A stretch of DNA of 64,000 nt from assembly GCA_050084515.1 (NCBI GenBank), contig CM114275.1, positions 28,520,001-28,584,000 of the forward strand, given 5' to 3'. The notes beneath the pieces were generated by a model. That model did no database searches. It was not told the origin of the DNA and saw only the letters and a program-made list of their open reading frames with translations. The stretch is from Blasia pusilla. Its lineage: Eukaryota > Marchantiophyta > Marchantiopsida > Blasiales. Numbering within the stretch: the first letter of the stretch is position 1; each line of letters begins with the position of its first letter. Shown one piece after another: positions 13,601 through 26,940 of this stretch. Made by a program: the position numbers and the translations under genes.

Positions 13601-14190
13601 TTAGCTATACCTCCTAATAGTAGGGCATTGTCATTCAAGAGTATGAAAGCCTCACGGAAACCACTTTAGGTAGAAGGGCCAAGTGGTGCGACACCCTTCT
13701 CCACTTATGATAGTGGAATAGGTGCGATTTGTTGATGAAAAAGTTCCAACCAGAATTGTCTATACTCATACGTTGGGGTGTTGGTTGATATTCTCTTACT
13801 TGATTATGGGGTTGTAGAACAACCCATAATACTAATCGAGGGCGGTGGGTTAAAGCAAATTGGGATTCAAGAGTAGGATCCATGAAATTAGATAAGGAGG
13901 GTTTTTGTTGGCCAACTTGAGGTCATGCGAGCCATTAGATCAGACCATTTGTTTTCCCATCACAAGTGCAACAAGTGTTTTATGGAGATGCCGATGAGGG
14001 TGGAGGATGGAAAGTGGTAATGAGGAATGAAGCTAGAGCTCGGAGAGTTTATTTTGATGACTTAGAGTCGCTAGATGGAGCTTGTAATGTTTGCCCACCT
14101 TCCATGCCACATGCATGGAACCAGGAATCTACCAGATGCAAGTACCTTAGAGCTAGAGTCCTAAGTGATGCAAGAGATGGAAACTGCTAG
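10700..14190 (+). pseudogene. TNP2-type CACTA transposase, broken
   Basis: Domains appear in the usual order for plant TNP2 proteins. At 10710-10800 there is a transposase-associated zinc motif, with RCPCN and CKGG in different frames. At 11600-12130 is the TNP2 core: RFGLALDGVNPF, WPVLLVNYNLPPWLQTK, LSLIIPGKES, LLPLVEEFQELWKGV, then INDYPAYGTIAGQSHGGKLG and CTICGP. At 12950-13290 is a DUF4218-like region (FPPSFFDVMTHLLIHVE; RWMYPMERYMGYMKKYVRSK in another frame). At 13780-14060 is a DUF4216-like end (SHHSQVQQ in one frame, VFYGDADEGGGWKVVMRNEA in the next). Many frameshifts and stops separate these blocks. TNP2 is the catalytic protein of CACTA elements, and this copy cannot make it. Confidence 0.85.
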
Positions 14191-14444
14191 AGTGGATGTG
14201 CAACATGTGCCAATAATCCATGTATGCGATATGATAGAAGATGTTGATTCAGACTCTAATAACTCAGAATCAGATTAGATTAATTCATAGTTGTTTCTTT
14301 GGTACTCATCATTGTGTTTTTTTTTTGTATGATTCAAATAATTGACTTTTGTTACGAGGATGTAAGTGAATTCTGGTGTTGTTGGGCATAATGGAATGAA
14401 ACTCTACGGCAACAAGTAGAACTCTCGAATTGCCGTCAAGTTAG

Positions 14445-17400
14445 GTGTTATTCTTGCTAACTTGTCGTCTACAGAGGGAGGGAGGCGCTTGGAACGGTGT
14501 ACCTGATATGACTAAAGAGAACGTGGAATCCAATCAGAGTTCATCTTGGGATGGTATAGATAATGTTCAACAAAGTCCTAATCCATACGAAGAAGAAAGG
14601 AATCGTAGAGTGAAAGAGAGAAAGGCCAAAGAGGCGGAGTTGTTTGGTGGGTTGAAGGATTGGTAAGTATGATCTTGGATAATCTTTTTCTTTTGCTTTA
14701 TTTGGTCAAGTGTATCATGTTCATATAGTGGTTGTACATTAGAAAATATGACAAAATTTGTGTGATCATATTTTGAAGGTTTGTTGCTCCAAGGGTTGTG
14801 AAGGAGCGCAAGCCTTTGCCATTTTGGAATCCTTCCCTTCCACAAAGACGCAACTTACGGTTGGAGGAGAAGGCCACTAACCAAAGTGTAATCCCCGAGG
14901 AGATTCGAAAAGATTGTTCAGATAGTGATTCCAAAGACCCCTATTATAATCCACTCCTAGAGATGGACTTCTTGGGGATCAAGAGGATGACGACTTGTGG
15001 TGGAGGATGGGAGGGTACTTTCTCTTCACATCTTGTTGTTTTGCTACTCTCTTCAAATTTCAGAATTATGACGATCGTGTTAACTCACAATGAAATGTCA
15101 TTTTGAAGGAGCGCCCAATCGAACCATCCAAACAAGCAAAGGAGCCCAATCGAACCATCCAAACAAGGAAGTGTAATAAATTCCACCAATACAAACGATG
15201 CGGTAATGTAATTGTACACATGGAGGAATATTCAACTATCTCTATATGTATGATTGGTATGTAATAAATTGAGTGGTAGAAGCCTGTCATTATGACTTCA
15301 CTAATCTTTGCTCATCAAATGGTCTCTAGTTTAGTTTATTCATCCATTTACTTGCATGTGGCCATGGATGGAACTCCATCACAACCCATAATGCCTTCGC
15401 AAGCATATCCCCTCATCCACCCCCATGGGCACAAAGCCAGATGCCGTGGGTGGGTACCAATGATGATGCAATCACCGATGGGTTATGGAAGTCAATTTCA
15501 GCCACCATGGACCAATGGAGCTCAATCATCCATGAACATCCCACCCCCATGGGTAAGCAGGCTTACTATTCTATTCTTTCTTGTTTTGCACACGGGAATT
15601 CAATTAATTGGAAGTCTAACTAGTTAATTGTATTTCTTTTGTGGAGACAAGGGACATGGGCCATCCCAACCGCTGCCCCCAACACCATTGGTACCTCCAT
15701 TGGCCAACGGGAATACGGATGATGAATTATACCGTAGTAGGTCTCAATCTTGCACAATACCAAGCCCATCAGAAAATTTGACCCCGCAAGCAGGTGCATC
15801 TAAAGGTGACTTCTCACTTGGTTCCAAGTTTGCAAATTTATACTAAAATAGGTTGTTGTATTATGAAAGGTGTGAAATTGTTACTAGTATAAGTTGGTCT
15901 TATAGTTAATATAGTTCAACATAATTATGATTTGGTGAGTTTATAATTGTCGGCCCTATATTTTTTATATCTGAGAATTGGGATGGTGGTATATTTGTAG
16001 GAGAGGTTAAGAGAGTCGCACAAAGCGTGATTTGTGGACTCGTGATGTCTCCATTAGGAAGAAGCAAAACTTAAAACCTAGATGTGAGCTCATGCCAAAT
16101 GGTATTCCGTTGCCTAGAGTTCCTGGTTATGAGCCTTGGCTAAATGAATTGAAGGTATGGGTGATGAGGTACTTGGACTTATCATGTATTGAGATTGGTA
16201 AACAAATTCTATATCAAAGATGGTCTTTGCTCGTAATCATATCCTTGAGGCATACACATATGTGGGTGCATCATCTCTTTCGCTTGATTTCATGAAGAAA
16301 AAAATAGCACAACTATTGAAAACCGAGCGATCCAATGTCAAGAACTATTGGACATTACATGGGGCTCATCGAGCAGTCCCATGTCATCCTGATACCAATG
16401 AGGAGTCATGGAATCGATTAGTAGATTATTGGCTCTCCGAGGAAGGAAAAATGAAGGCAGAAAAGATGGCTCGAGCAAGGGCCAAGGTCTAGACTTTAAA
16501 TTTCTCCGGCCGTGCAGGTTTAGATGGACTTGATGTAAGTCATCTTGGCATTCCCTAGTTTTCTTGCTAAAGTTATATAATGGTAGAAAACTTCCATTAT
16601 TGCTTCATTTCAATATTTGCAATGAATCCTTTCACATGCATGAATTTCATAATTTATGTATTTAAGGAGCATGTGCAGGTGCAACAACGTACCTCAAAGG
16701 AGTCCTTGGGCACGGGGCTAGAATATACGGAGAGAAGCGAGTTGCCTAAGCAACCAGGTTTCACACAATTGAGTTCATCGGTAAATGTAAATGCTTAACT
16801 CTTTTCTTACCCGTTGGCTTGACATGGCTAGTATTATGACCTTCATCTGATTGGGTCATGGAGTTAATATCATATCCTTAATCATGTTGAATTATGGTGT
16901 TAGTATCATGATTGTATCTAAGTGTGTAATTGCAAAACCATATTTTTTTGGTACCTAATTGATCGTTGGATTATATATGCAGAGTGTGGAATCTAGAGTC
17001 ACTATTCAATTGGAAGAAGTGGAAAAGAAGTGGAGCACAGATTTGGAAGATGTGAAGTTGCAGATGGAATGGCAGAACAAGGCATTAAGTGTACTCATGG
17101 AAATGGTGTCCAAACTTACTTCAAAGGATGTGTCTTCAACACCACACCAGATTTCTAGTTCCCCGCCATCCAATTCTCAACCATATGCAACAACAGATGA
17201 GAAACTCACATCGTAGCCCATTCTCATTCTTCCGCCCTTGGTTTTCAATGGTTATAACTACTTGTCCTTTCAAAGATGAGCATTTCACAACTGACTTTCT
17301 TTGTTTTGAGTAACTTACGTCGGTGTTGAACCTATACCAACGCTCTCACAAAACCGGAAAATTAGGGAAGAGGAAGATCTCCACACAAAAAGAGGCAATG

Positions 17401-18361
17401 CCAACTACACAATGTGGTGGTAAGTAGAGAGTTTAGCTTCACTACATGTAGGGTCGTATAATATAATTACTTGTTGAAGTGAAGAATCTGGTTTTACAAT
17501 TCATTTCTCAATACTTGGGTTGTTTGTTGAAGTGCCAGAACGGAGCAACAAAAGGAGAAGTTCCACAGAAAGTGCAGACGGTGATACTCGAATCACTCGT
17601 AAGTATGTCATCCTTGGCATAATGAATTTATCTGTGGCATAGTTTTCAAACTATCCACGAAACAAAACTCATTTCTTCCTACAACCTTCAATGGACTTTG
17701 TCGTGCATAATGTGCAGAAAACGTGAGTATGGATAGCCAAGCCAAATCATCACCATCCAAAAGACAAAAGTCTAGGCTACAACTGATGGTTTGAATGAGC
17801 AGAAAGGAAATCAGATCAGGCCCGTCTAAGAAAATAACTAAGGTAATTTATCTCATCTATAATGGCCTCTTCTATTCAAGGTTTATATGACGACATCGAT
17901 AATTCTTGTTGTGGGATAAAGTCAAATGGTCGTCTAGGACTTGTGAACTTTTCACGTCATCTTCCGAAATGGGGATGGTCTTTCAAACAGGTATATCATA
18001 GCAGTTTTTTATTTTCAGATTAATGGTGCAAATGCATGTGGAAAGAATTTGAATTGGTACTAACTAAATGCCTGTGTATTTTTTTAGCTACGAATTGGTG
18101 ATCACGTATTACTCACCAAGCCAAAGTTGAGTAGGATGGTGCTTGGGTCAGGAGTTATATCAGGTTTTGGTGGGAGAGACAAGTTCCATGCCAAAGACAT
18201 CCCCTTAGGCGTGGTGAGGGTTGATCTAAACGAGGTGTTCGAACCAGAACATGCTTTGTGGATGCGAATTTGATAGACGAACCTGCACGAGAAACATTTG
18301 GTGATGCTCTTGGTTCAAGCATGCTCTGGCCAGAGATGCATATAAGAAAGATGAATCAATA
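14445..18361 (+). pseudogene. TNPA-like accessory gene of CACTA 2 (Transposase_24 type)
   Basis: A multi-exon gene downstream of TNP2. A charged exon (14500-14666, NPYEEERNRRVKERKAKEAE) and one at 14780-14960 precede a Pro/Gln/Met-rich exon (15350-15560, MMMQSPMGYGSQFQPPW). The Transposase_24-like core spans 16030-16492 (LMPNGIPLPRVPGYEPWLNE; ESWNRLVDYWLSEEGKMKAE). A coiled coil lies at 16979-17150, and the last exon at 18085-18361 reads LTKPKLSRMVLGSGV, then, after a frameshift near 18270, GDALGSSMLWPE and a stop. Copy 1 (1-2025) has the same exon order. Splice sites cannot all be fixed by eye, and the last exon is shifted, so it is called a pseudogene. Confidence 0.7.
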
Positions 18362-18599
18362 GAATAGTCTTTTCTTTTGGCACCCAACTATCTAAGGTGC
18401 AATAACCTTGTTTTCATGGATGACATAATCTCTCTTGCTCTTTCAAGATGAGATCATAAACCCTATTATATTTGATATTTGTATTTTTATCTATTTTTGA
18501 ATGATAACCCCATGTAATAATGATTAATTTTGTAATTTGGTGTATGGAAGCTACTCTTAAGTGATATTCCACCCCTCAAAATCTGTTTTCAAAAGAGGA

Positions 18600-19400
18600 T
18601 TTCAATAATTCAGATCCATTCATTCTTGCACCGTTCAAAAGGCATAATAAATATTCCAAAATATCAAAATTTATATTCCCACTAGTCATATCAATATAAC
18701 TTGCACAAAGACTCTTCAAAAACTAAAGTAGTAAGCTTCAAGTTCTCTCTAGTCATAATTGTATGACTCATGCGATTCTATTGCAATGGCTATATAATTT
18801 CCGCTACTCATATAGTCATATCTTCACGACTAAACCAGTTGTGTCCTCTTTTATAGTAGTCATGTAACTCTACTCTTCTAGTCATAGTACATGACTACAT
18901 GAGTCCATACCAACATTTCAATAAAATAAAATGACTACATGAGTTGCCAACTATAACTCAATGGAGTATACTTGGTGCATTTTGATAGGATATCCTGAAA
19001 TTTTGCACACCAACCATGACTAAAGGAGTCGTTGGTGGTAACTAGAAAATTATACACATATGACTAGACGAGTCGTACTCAAGTCCACATCATCAATGAC
19101 ATGTCACAGCAATAGTCCATGTCATCAGTGACACATCACACTAAATAGTCCATGTCATTGATGATGTGTCATTATTCCACGTCATCTGAGTGACGTGTTA
19201 GTCATGGCCTCATGACTACATCCTCTAGTCATATACCAACCTCCACCTAAGCTGACCATCCTAGTTAGCCTAGTCGCCAAACAAATATGACTTGGCTTTT
19301 GTGTCTAAAGTAGTCGTTAGTCATTGTTAGTCGTGGTATGTAAAATATGACTCATATGAGTCATATAACCTAGTCATAAAACCAGGGATTTCTTCTAGTG
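18600..19400. repeat. CACTA 2 right subterminal repeats and terminal inverted repeat
   Basis: Many copies of AGTCAT/ATGACT in both orientations, plus a short tandem block around 19080-19200 built on GACATGTCA/CCATGTCAT words, ending with ATTTCTTCTAGTG at 19400 and the AAG target copy at 19401-19403. These are the cis-acting ends of the element. Confidence 0.75.
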
Positions 19401-20310
19401 AAGTGAGGGAGTAGCATATGCCTTCCTAGATCGAGTGTTGAGTCATTACGGCACTCCAGCTGAGGTGTTGACAGACTAGGGTACAGAGTTCTGCGGGGAG
19501 TTTCAGGCCTTGTGTGATTAGGCACTAATCAACCACCACACTACTTCGCGAGATCATCCTGAGGCAGATGGACAACCGGAGCGGGTTGTGCAGATGGTGA
19601 AGAGAGGACTACACAAGTATAGCTTGCAGAGAGGTCACCTAGGAGATTGGGACCTTCCATTGCCGTGGTTGGCGATGGGATACAAATTCAACATGCAGGC
19701 ATCCTTAGCGTCTTTCTTACCGTACTTGTTGCTTTATGACCGAGATCCAGATTTACTAGCAGACATTTGTCAAGATAGTGGTGAGGTGTTAAACCTTGAT
19801 GACCTTGATGTATGGATGCGAGCATGTTCTCAAAGGGCTAAGTTATTTTGGAGAGTGATGCCGATTGCGCAACATCGGGATAAGTTGAGGTATGGGACTA
19901 TTCGGGGAGGTGGTTATCGACCTACTATCCGGAGGTTTCATCAATGAGACTATGTCTACTTGCAGCGGATAGCACCCATGACATTTGATGTGATTGCAGG
20001 ACGCACCATCTTGAGAGTGCGTAAGGTTTTGCCATCCGATGTTCTCTTATTGGAGGGACGCGATGGTATGGTTTGGAAAGACCATATGCGTAATTGTACG
20101 CCATGTTATCTTCCAAACATTGACGTTACAATTGATCTGAGCTTAGCAATAGTTCTTGCAGGCTTGTGGTGTATGTTGTGTGGTTCCGCCCATGGTGCAG
20201 CCACTATGCTAGTTTGTGATGGGTATTCGAGAGGATGGCATATGGCATGTTTGACGTCATCTCTCACTAGGGTTCCTCAGGGAGGATGGATGTGTCCCAG
20301 ATGTACATAG
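19401..20310 (+). pseudogene. gypsy integrase C-terminal part with PHD finger
   Basis: Continues the integrase interrupted at 3338: EGVAYAFLDRVLSHYGTPAE, VLTD-stop-GTEF (second catalytic Asp), and DHPEADGQPERVV (catalytic Glu). Next is the conserved tail (QHRDKLRYGTIRGGGYRP), a short beta-rich region (GRTILRVRKVLPSDVLLLEG), and a PHD-type zinc finger (CMLCGSAHGAATMLVCDGYS, then HMAC and MCPRC). The fourth zinc ligand is Tyr here; the paralogue at 46.7-47.3 kb has Cys (CDGC). TAG stops at 19477-19479 and shortly after, and TGA in place of the Gly codon of HLGDYVYLQ, kill the frame. A PHD at the integrase C-terminus could direct insertion to histone H3-marked chromatin. Confidence 0.82.
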
Positions 20311-20478
20311 AAAACGTAGTTCTACATTTTGACTTATGTCTGTGATATGGATGACAAGAAGGCGACTAACGATGGGGCCACATGAGCACCTGGACTTCTT
20401 GCTCTTAACGTCCGAGAGATGTATGTCATGGTAGGTTGGGATAGATGACTATCTGGAGCTAGAAGGATCTAACCACCA

Positions 20479-20491
20479 GCTAGGGGGGCGA
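20479..20491 (+). other. gypsy polypurine tract
   Basis: AGCTAGGGGGGCG lies directly before the LTR-like repeat that starts at 20492. The paralogous element on the minus strand has the same GCTAGGGGGGCGG before its LTR, near 46674-46690. This position and sequence fit the plus-strand primer site. Confidence 0.6.
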
Positions 20492-21263
20492 TTGGAGATA
20501 TTTTGGTACTTCTTGTCTTGTTGTTTGGATGCCATGAGTTAGCATGGAATCGTGTGTGTTTGAGTGTGTGTTCGGTGACAACGATGTATGTTGTATAGCG
20601 ATGTGTATGCGCATGATAACTGTCACGTCTTTTAGGATAGATCGGTGAGATATAGTAGAGCGCCATCGTGAGTAGTGGAGGACAGACTCAGTAGGTTGAG
20701 GATGACCTACTGAGGCCTTGGGAAACCTGAGAGAGTAGGTTTCCCCTTCGTTTCGGCTCATTTGGAGCCATATTGAGGAGCTTGCTATTTTAGGTAAGTA
20801 CTATTTTGAGTATATGATCAACTTTCTATTTTTGGTAAGTGGCCCTTGACCTCCTACATCAGGTCAAGAGCCAAGGAGGTGACTTGGGAGCATAGGTTAC
20901 CATGGAGAGAGCTTGGGAGAGGGGAGGGGTATACCTCAAGGAGAGAGAGAGTTTGAGAGCTCATTCTCTATTTGTTGAACCTCTTGGCATGAAGCGGCGG
21001 AGCTATGGTCTTGCTTGCCTTGTGTGTATAACCCAAACCTCTCATTAGGAGAGTGGGTTTGGTTTGACATTGAGAGAGACACGTGAGAGTGCACACATGT
21101 GAGAACTATGGTGTTGTGAGAGAGATTGGATCTTATTTTATTGGAGATATTTTGGTACTTCTTGTCTCGTTGTTTGGATGCCACGAGTTAGCATGAGATC
21201 GTGCGTGTTTGTGTGTGTGTGTTTGGTGACAACGATGTATGTTGTGTAGCGATGTGTATGCGC
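20492..21263 (+). repeat. LTR-like sequence of the gypsy element, with an internal direct repeat
   Basis: A ~122-bp block starting TTGGAGATATTTTGGTACTT occurs at 20492-20614 and again at 21141-21263, with few differences; both end in a GATGTGTATGCGCA-like sequence. The first copy follows the polypurine tract, so it marks the start of the 3' LTR. The second may be a tandem LTR start or an internal duplication. I cannot set the exact LTR 3' end. Confidence 0.5.
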
Positions 21264-22100
21264 ACAACACCACTCATGAATCTACATCGGCATATAGAAC
21301 CATATCCACCCTCTACTATGAGGGAATCCGGACACTAGCATCCTAACTCTTACACATCCACACACATCTATGCAAGAGAGGCCCTCCTAAGGCTCATCAT
21401 GAGAAAGATGGCTTGAGAAAGCCATCTTTCTCACTCTTATGCCCTTGGGAAGAGCAAAAAAGCTCTTCCCCCAAAAATAACCCTACCAACGGTAACCTAC
21501 ATGCACAAGTTACCGGGAGACCATTGACTCGATCAATGGGTCATCTACTTGACTAAAACCAAAATAGGAAAATCTCCATAAACAACATTCCCGACACAAC
21601 ACGCTTTTTGCCAACCTCATCCGACATCTCATGACGAAGTTACACCCAAACAGCCCATTAACTCACTATATTGTCGACGCGATAGAACTGTACCTACGTC
21701 AAAATAAGATGTGACAAACTTCACATCCATTTGAAGAATGATATTGAGCAGAGTTCCATTTAGACATGCAAGTTATTGGAATCTACTTGGTTGCAAGATA
21801 GTAAAAGTAACAAGAAGAGGTTACCAGAGACACTATATGCAAACTAGAGTAGAAAATCAAGGGTTCCATTAAGACATGCAACCAATCTAAATCAGACAAG
21901 TTGCACGACAAGAGAAGAAAAGGAAAAAAAAAAAAGGCATTCCTCATTAGAGGTAAGACAAAAGAAAGAATAAGGATAATAAGGATAATAAGGATACTGA
22001 TGTACCCCGTCAGATTCCGACAAGTCACAAGACATGACAATTGCAGAATTTTAGGAAACATTTTTACATTAATATGATGAAATAATAGGAAACAGACAAG
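21264..22100. other. Unassigned sequence with two perfect hairpins
   Basis: No gene is recognised. AAAGATGGCTTGAG/AAAGCCATCTTTCT (21403-21434) and GGGAAGAGC/GCTCTTCCC (21449-21471) are short inverted repeats in tandem. Polypurine and TAAGGA repeats occur at 21900-22000. Confidence 0.4.
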
Positions 22101-23074
22101 TTCCATTCAGACATGTCACCCATCAAAGTTCGAAGGTTGCAAGACATACCATTTGTCCACAAGAGATTACCAGCGGTACCATACATAAACGATATATGGA
22201 ATAGCAGAGAATCAATTTCAACGTGTCGGAATCCGACAACTCAAAAAACACAAGACCATTCAAATCAAGAGAAGTGTGTGAAATACATCAAAGTCCTTTA
22301 TTACAATCTGTTTTCAACTCGGATATTTACATTGGATTTCCTGAACTAGAAAGTCTAGTCTATGATCTCTTTTGGCTCGTCATCTACAAAAATGTTCCTA
22401 ACTCCCACCAGTTCCTATACAAGGGACTTTGTTGGGCTAATTAATAGCTCCTCTCCACAATTGTAGATGGGGATTGAGAAAGAAGGGGAATTGGAGAGCC
22501 TTGACCCCTTGAGGTGCACCATATCGGTCCCAAGGTGTGATAAGTCCCAACGCTTGCCCTAGCAAGTTATCTTGTATACTCTGCAAAGTGACACCCATCT
22601 ATAATCAATATATGCTCCTCCGCTTGAAAGCACTCCATCCCAACTCCAAAATGCTTTAAATCCAAGGCACCAATTCTCTCACTTGTCATCATTAGGGAGC
22701 TCTTCCAAAATCACCGCCAATTTTTCCCGCTTTTGGAAATTGTAGGTAGTGACGATGGCATCACCACCAATGGCTCTACTGCAAGTGCATTATCATAGAG
22801 GCAACTTCTAAAGTCTCATTTGCCTCTTGTAATCCGCCTTGGCTTCCTTGCAAAGGTCAAAAAGTTGCCTCCTTGACTCAAGGCAGAGAATGTTTCTTCC
22901 ACTCTGCCAGACAGCTCTTACACTCGGCCCAGTTAATCCCACCAAATCTAAGACGAAGTCACCAGGACTCTAGTAGAGCTCCATCAAGGTCTGCATCAGC
23001 ATTGGGAACTTTTCCCTCCCTACAAGCAGAGGCACACCTTCCTCCATGAAAATTCCTATGGGCGAATTATAGAG

Positions 23075-24245
23075 TGTGATACCCACAATTTTGTACTTTG
23101 GAAGAAATGTATCTTTTTATTGAACAAAGACTCTTGTACATTATGGTTTGGATTATTATATGCAAGTATGGAGAAGAACGAGTAAGATTCAAGTGAATCA
23201 CGAAGCTCCTAAGACAAGGCAGAGAGATGGAAGATCAAGGATTTGCCTTAGAGGAGAATCAAAAGCCGTAACGAAGTATAAAGGATCAACGCGAAGCTTA
23301 GCAAAGCTCAACGAAGCTCTATATCGAAGTGCGGCTCTTAAGCCTTAAACGGCACGAAGAGCAAAGCACGAAGAGAATGAAGAATGAAGAGCTTCGTCCT
23401 CCGGAAATTCAGCAATGTGGCTTCAAAGATGATTGTGATTTAAACCGACACATAGTTAAAACAGTTAGCCTAGGAAGAAGCGCAACCCTTTGTATCAGAT
23501 AGATAGTTAGGAAAATTTTGTTCTCCGGATTTCTAGAGACCATCGGAAAAGGAACGCCCACCATAGATCTAGGTAGTTACAGATATTGAAGAGACACCAA
23601 CTTCATCAAGAACGCTTCGGATCTTAGAAACGCTCCTACTCTCGAGAATATTTAAGAAACAGGACAGAAGCTATCATTATCATTCGCTCATGAAGTCCTT
23701 ATGCTGTAGGAATGGTCCGAGTAAGAGAGTTGTACCCTCTCGAGCTTGTATATACTTTGAAGTCTTCAATTCTTGATGGAGTAGTAAAGCAATCATTCAT
23801 TCATTCTGATGTGCGATGCTTATGTCTGAGTATTCTTTTTGGGTCTCTGAGTGAAGAGTGAATCGATTTAACCTTTCTCATCAATGGAATAATCAACATA
23901 GAGTTGTATGAAATCTGTTTGACAGAGAGTAACCTGCCAAGACAGATTAAGTTCCAAAAGTAGGAGAAGCCAACTTTATTCTTGAGATCTCTGTGAGGTT
24001 CCGAGATGTCGAGAGAACAATTTGCCTGAGCGTACTTTAAATTCCACTTGAGAGAATTAAAGAAGAAAACATAGGTACTAAGGAAGATCGGAAGATGTTA
24101 CTGAATACTACATTTGAATTACATAATCAACCACACTACTTTTACAACATAATAATCACTTTATCCTCTCTTTTCATCCAACAATGATCCTCTTGGGGAT
24201 CAAACTCTACAATTGACTGTAAATAAGAAACACTTAGACATTACA
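23075..24245. mobile_element. Solo LTR (1.17 kb) with 5-bp target duplication TAGAG
   Basis: Begins TGTGATACCCAC and ends TTAGACATTACA, the TG...CA ends of an LTR, and is flanked by TAGAG at 23070-23074 and 24246-24250. The flanks join into gene-2 3' sequence when compared with the uninterrupted beta copy near 51.68 kb. There are no pol genes inside. A TATATACTTT-like box near 23748 could be its promoter. Orientation cannot be set, because no internal primer site remains. Confidence 0.75.
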
Positions 24246-26189
24246 TAGAGGTTGTTCAATGTTTAACCATCGGAGGCAGGATCAACAAAATCTTGGATCT
24301 CAAAAACCTCAAATTTGTGCTTTGGCCTAACAAACCACTACACATACGAGTAATCAGTTTGTGCACAAGAAATTGGAAAAAACATGTCAACTTTAAGGAG
24401 GAACAAGACAAGGAATGATTTTCTTATTCGACGGGTTCCAAGGAATAGTTTTTTGCTAGCTAGTTCTAGAAAAAAGTATTGAGCAACAAATAGTCATAAA
24501 CTTTGGAGCCCATGCAGCCCGTAGAAATCCTACGGGTTGCTTTGTAGCTTCCACAAAACTCAATTTTTGGGTCTTTCAACATGATTTGCAACCCATGGGA
24601 TTCTAACAAGTTGCAAGAAAAATAAACTCACAAACTTCCTAAAACAAATCTGATCAAATAGTTGCAGTTATATTTTTCCAACTTAAGTGGAGTTGATTTG
24701 TTGGGGATCTCTGTAGGTAGTCATTCTTGACTACCCAAGACTACATCGGAGGAATCGGATGTCTCCCTCTTTTGCTTCTCGCAAGTGGGGTGCCGACTTT
24801 TTGAGATCTCCGTAACATCATAATCCATTGGATTTGGTTTGGGGGCCTCCCGTAGCCGTCCTTCTCCTCTTGATGATCCTGCTTTGGATGGTTTGGAGGC
24901 CTATACCTTGGATTTCAACCCCGCAGTCGACTTGTCTTTTGCCGTGACTTTTTTTGACAAAATCTTCGCCGCCTCAATCGCTTGTGCCTCGGCATCTCCT
25001 TCGAAATACTCCTCGATCTTGAAGATGTTTGGGATGTCCTCCTTGCCAGCAGCTAGCGCAGGGTACAAGTCTTGCATTGCGGGGTCAATGAGCTCATCGG
25101 GGTTGTTGAAGCCCAACCAAATTGGACAATTGAGCACTTCCGAAGAGCTCATCTCGAGGGCCATGTCCAAATTGGACAATTGATCGAGAATACTTCCCCT
25201 TCTGAAGTATCTGCCCATAGTTTGAGCACTGCCAAAAACTTCCTCCATGTTCCTACATTCACACAGGTCGTCAAGAATCTAAACAACATCCTCTGTGCAG
25301 CTCGATGGCGGGATGAATTGGCAGCTTGATCTTGAAGCTCCTTCTTCTTTTTGGTCACATCTTGTTTCTTTGAGTCGCCAATCTCCTCCTCGACATTCCC
25401 CTGCGGAAAAATCTGGTTCTTGCACATCGTCTTGAACCCGGATGTCATTTAACCACAACTCAAACTCCTCTGCCGATTCGAGGCTAGCCTTCTCGGAAAC
25501 CGGCTGAATTCTCTGCAAGTCGGCTTGAAGGCATTCAATCATGGACTTTCCCAACAAGCACAAGGCATCCCAGAAGGACCACTCTCGCAGCCACTAGGAG
25601 ATGATTGGGTCTGACACCCCTAGGGGATGGTGTGCCATTTTTTTCTCTGCCTCCGTTCCTTCTAGACTAATCTTCATCAGTCGGATCCGCTTGAATTCCA
25701 AAATCCATGAGAGGGCAAACCGGTGAACTCGATCCAAAGATACCTTCTCTACATTGCGTACCTAGGGATCCTTGTCTTTCTTTTTCTGCCTCTTGATAAT
25801 GGCCTTTAACTCTTTGTAGAAGTCGGTCCCGAGCTAGCAGTTGAGGACGGCGATGTACCGTTGCATCTTGCTTGCAAGGTAATGGGTGGACGCCAACACC
25901 GCTGCTTGGATGAACTTGGCTCTCTCAGAGGCTGAAACATTCCCTCTCCGCTCTAGCTCTAGTGTTGCGCTTCTTTTTTCCGCCTGGATTTTTTACCAGC
26001 TGCATCTTGGGAAATGAATGTGTTGGCCCAAGCATCTCATCCACCAACTCCTCTCCTAGGAATCCTTTGTATTGCGATGGGTTCATTGTAAGCACCTTCC
26101 TCACTTGGTTGCATTCATGGATCCAGTGATCGATAAGATTCCCTTCATACATAATGCTGCAAACATCAACGATAAGAAAGAAAATTTAC

Positions 26190-26940
26190 AACTAGCAACC
26201 CGTTGGTTTCCGACGGGTTGGAAGCAGACGAAAAAATGACAACTATTTGCAACCCATCAAAGTCTGACGGGTTGCTCCAAAATCCTCTTCCATGCAATCC
26301 GACGGAAAGCGACGGTTTGCATCCGGGTCCATCCGGGCTAGGTTGCAACCCGTCGGAAACCAACGGGTTGCAAAGCCATCCAAATCGAGTTTTATGTTTG
26401 CATCTGGGTTCAAGATTCTGATGCTATTTTTTGCACTTGCAACCTGTCAGAGTCTGACGGGTTGCATATGCGGTTGGAAAGACCCTGGTTTGAGGAAAAT
26501 GCAACCCGTTGAAGTCTGACGGGTTGCATGTGAGGTTGAAAACGGGGTAGTTTGCAACCTGTCGGACTCCGACGGATTGAATGTTCTTTACGGAAGGTCA
26601 GGGTTTGCATGGCTTTGCAATCCATCACAGACCAACGGGTTGCACAGCGAGCCAAAGAAAGACTCATTCTGTAAAGATCATGCAATCCGTCGGAGTTTGA
26701 CAGTTTGCATGAAAGGCCACTCAAACCACGCCCTCTCTTAAATCTACAACCCGTCGGACTCCGACAGATTGCAAGGCATGTCCTACTGGGATGGCCACAC
26801 TTGAAATTTTGCAACCCGTTGGTCTTTTACGGGCTTCCAGGCAACTCAATTGAGAGCCAAGAGAGTCCCATTGGTTGGAAAGACGGCAGCAAGTTCTTCC
26901 TCTCGCAATCCGTCACCTTCTGACGGGTTGCAGCGATTGT
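26190..26940. repeat. Palindrome cluster in delta intron 2
   Basis: More than a dozen copies of the 26-27 bp palindrome (arms GCAACCCGTCG and CGACGGGTTGC, 3-6 base centre), for example at 26195-26220 and 26249-26275. They are spaced roughly 40-60 bp apart and fill the intron between the ParB-like exon and the next exon. Many carry single mismatches, consistent with the age of this copy. Confidence 0.85.
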
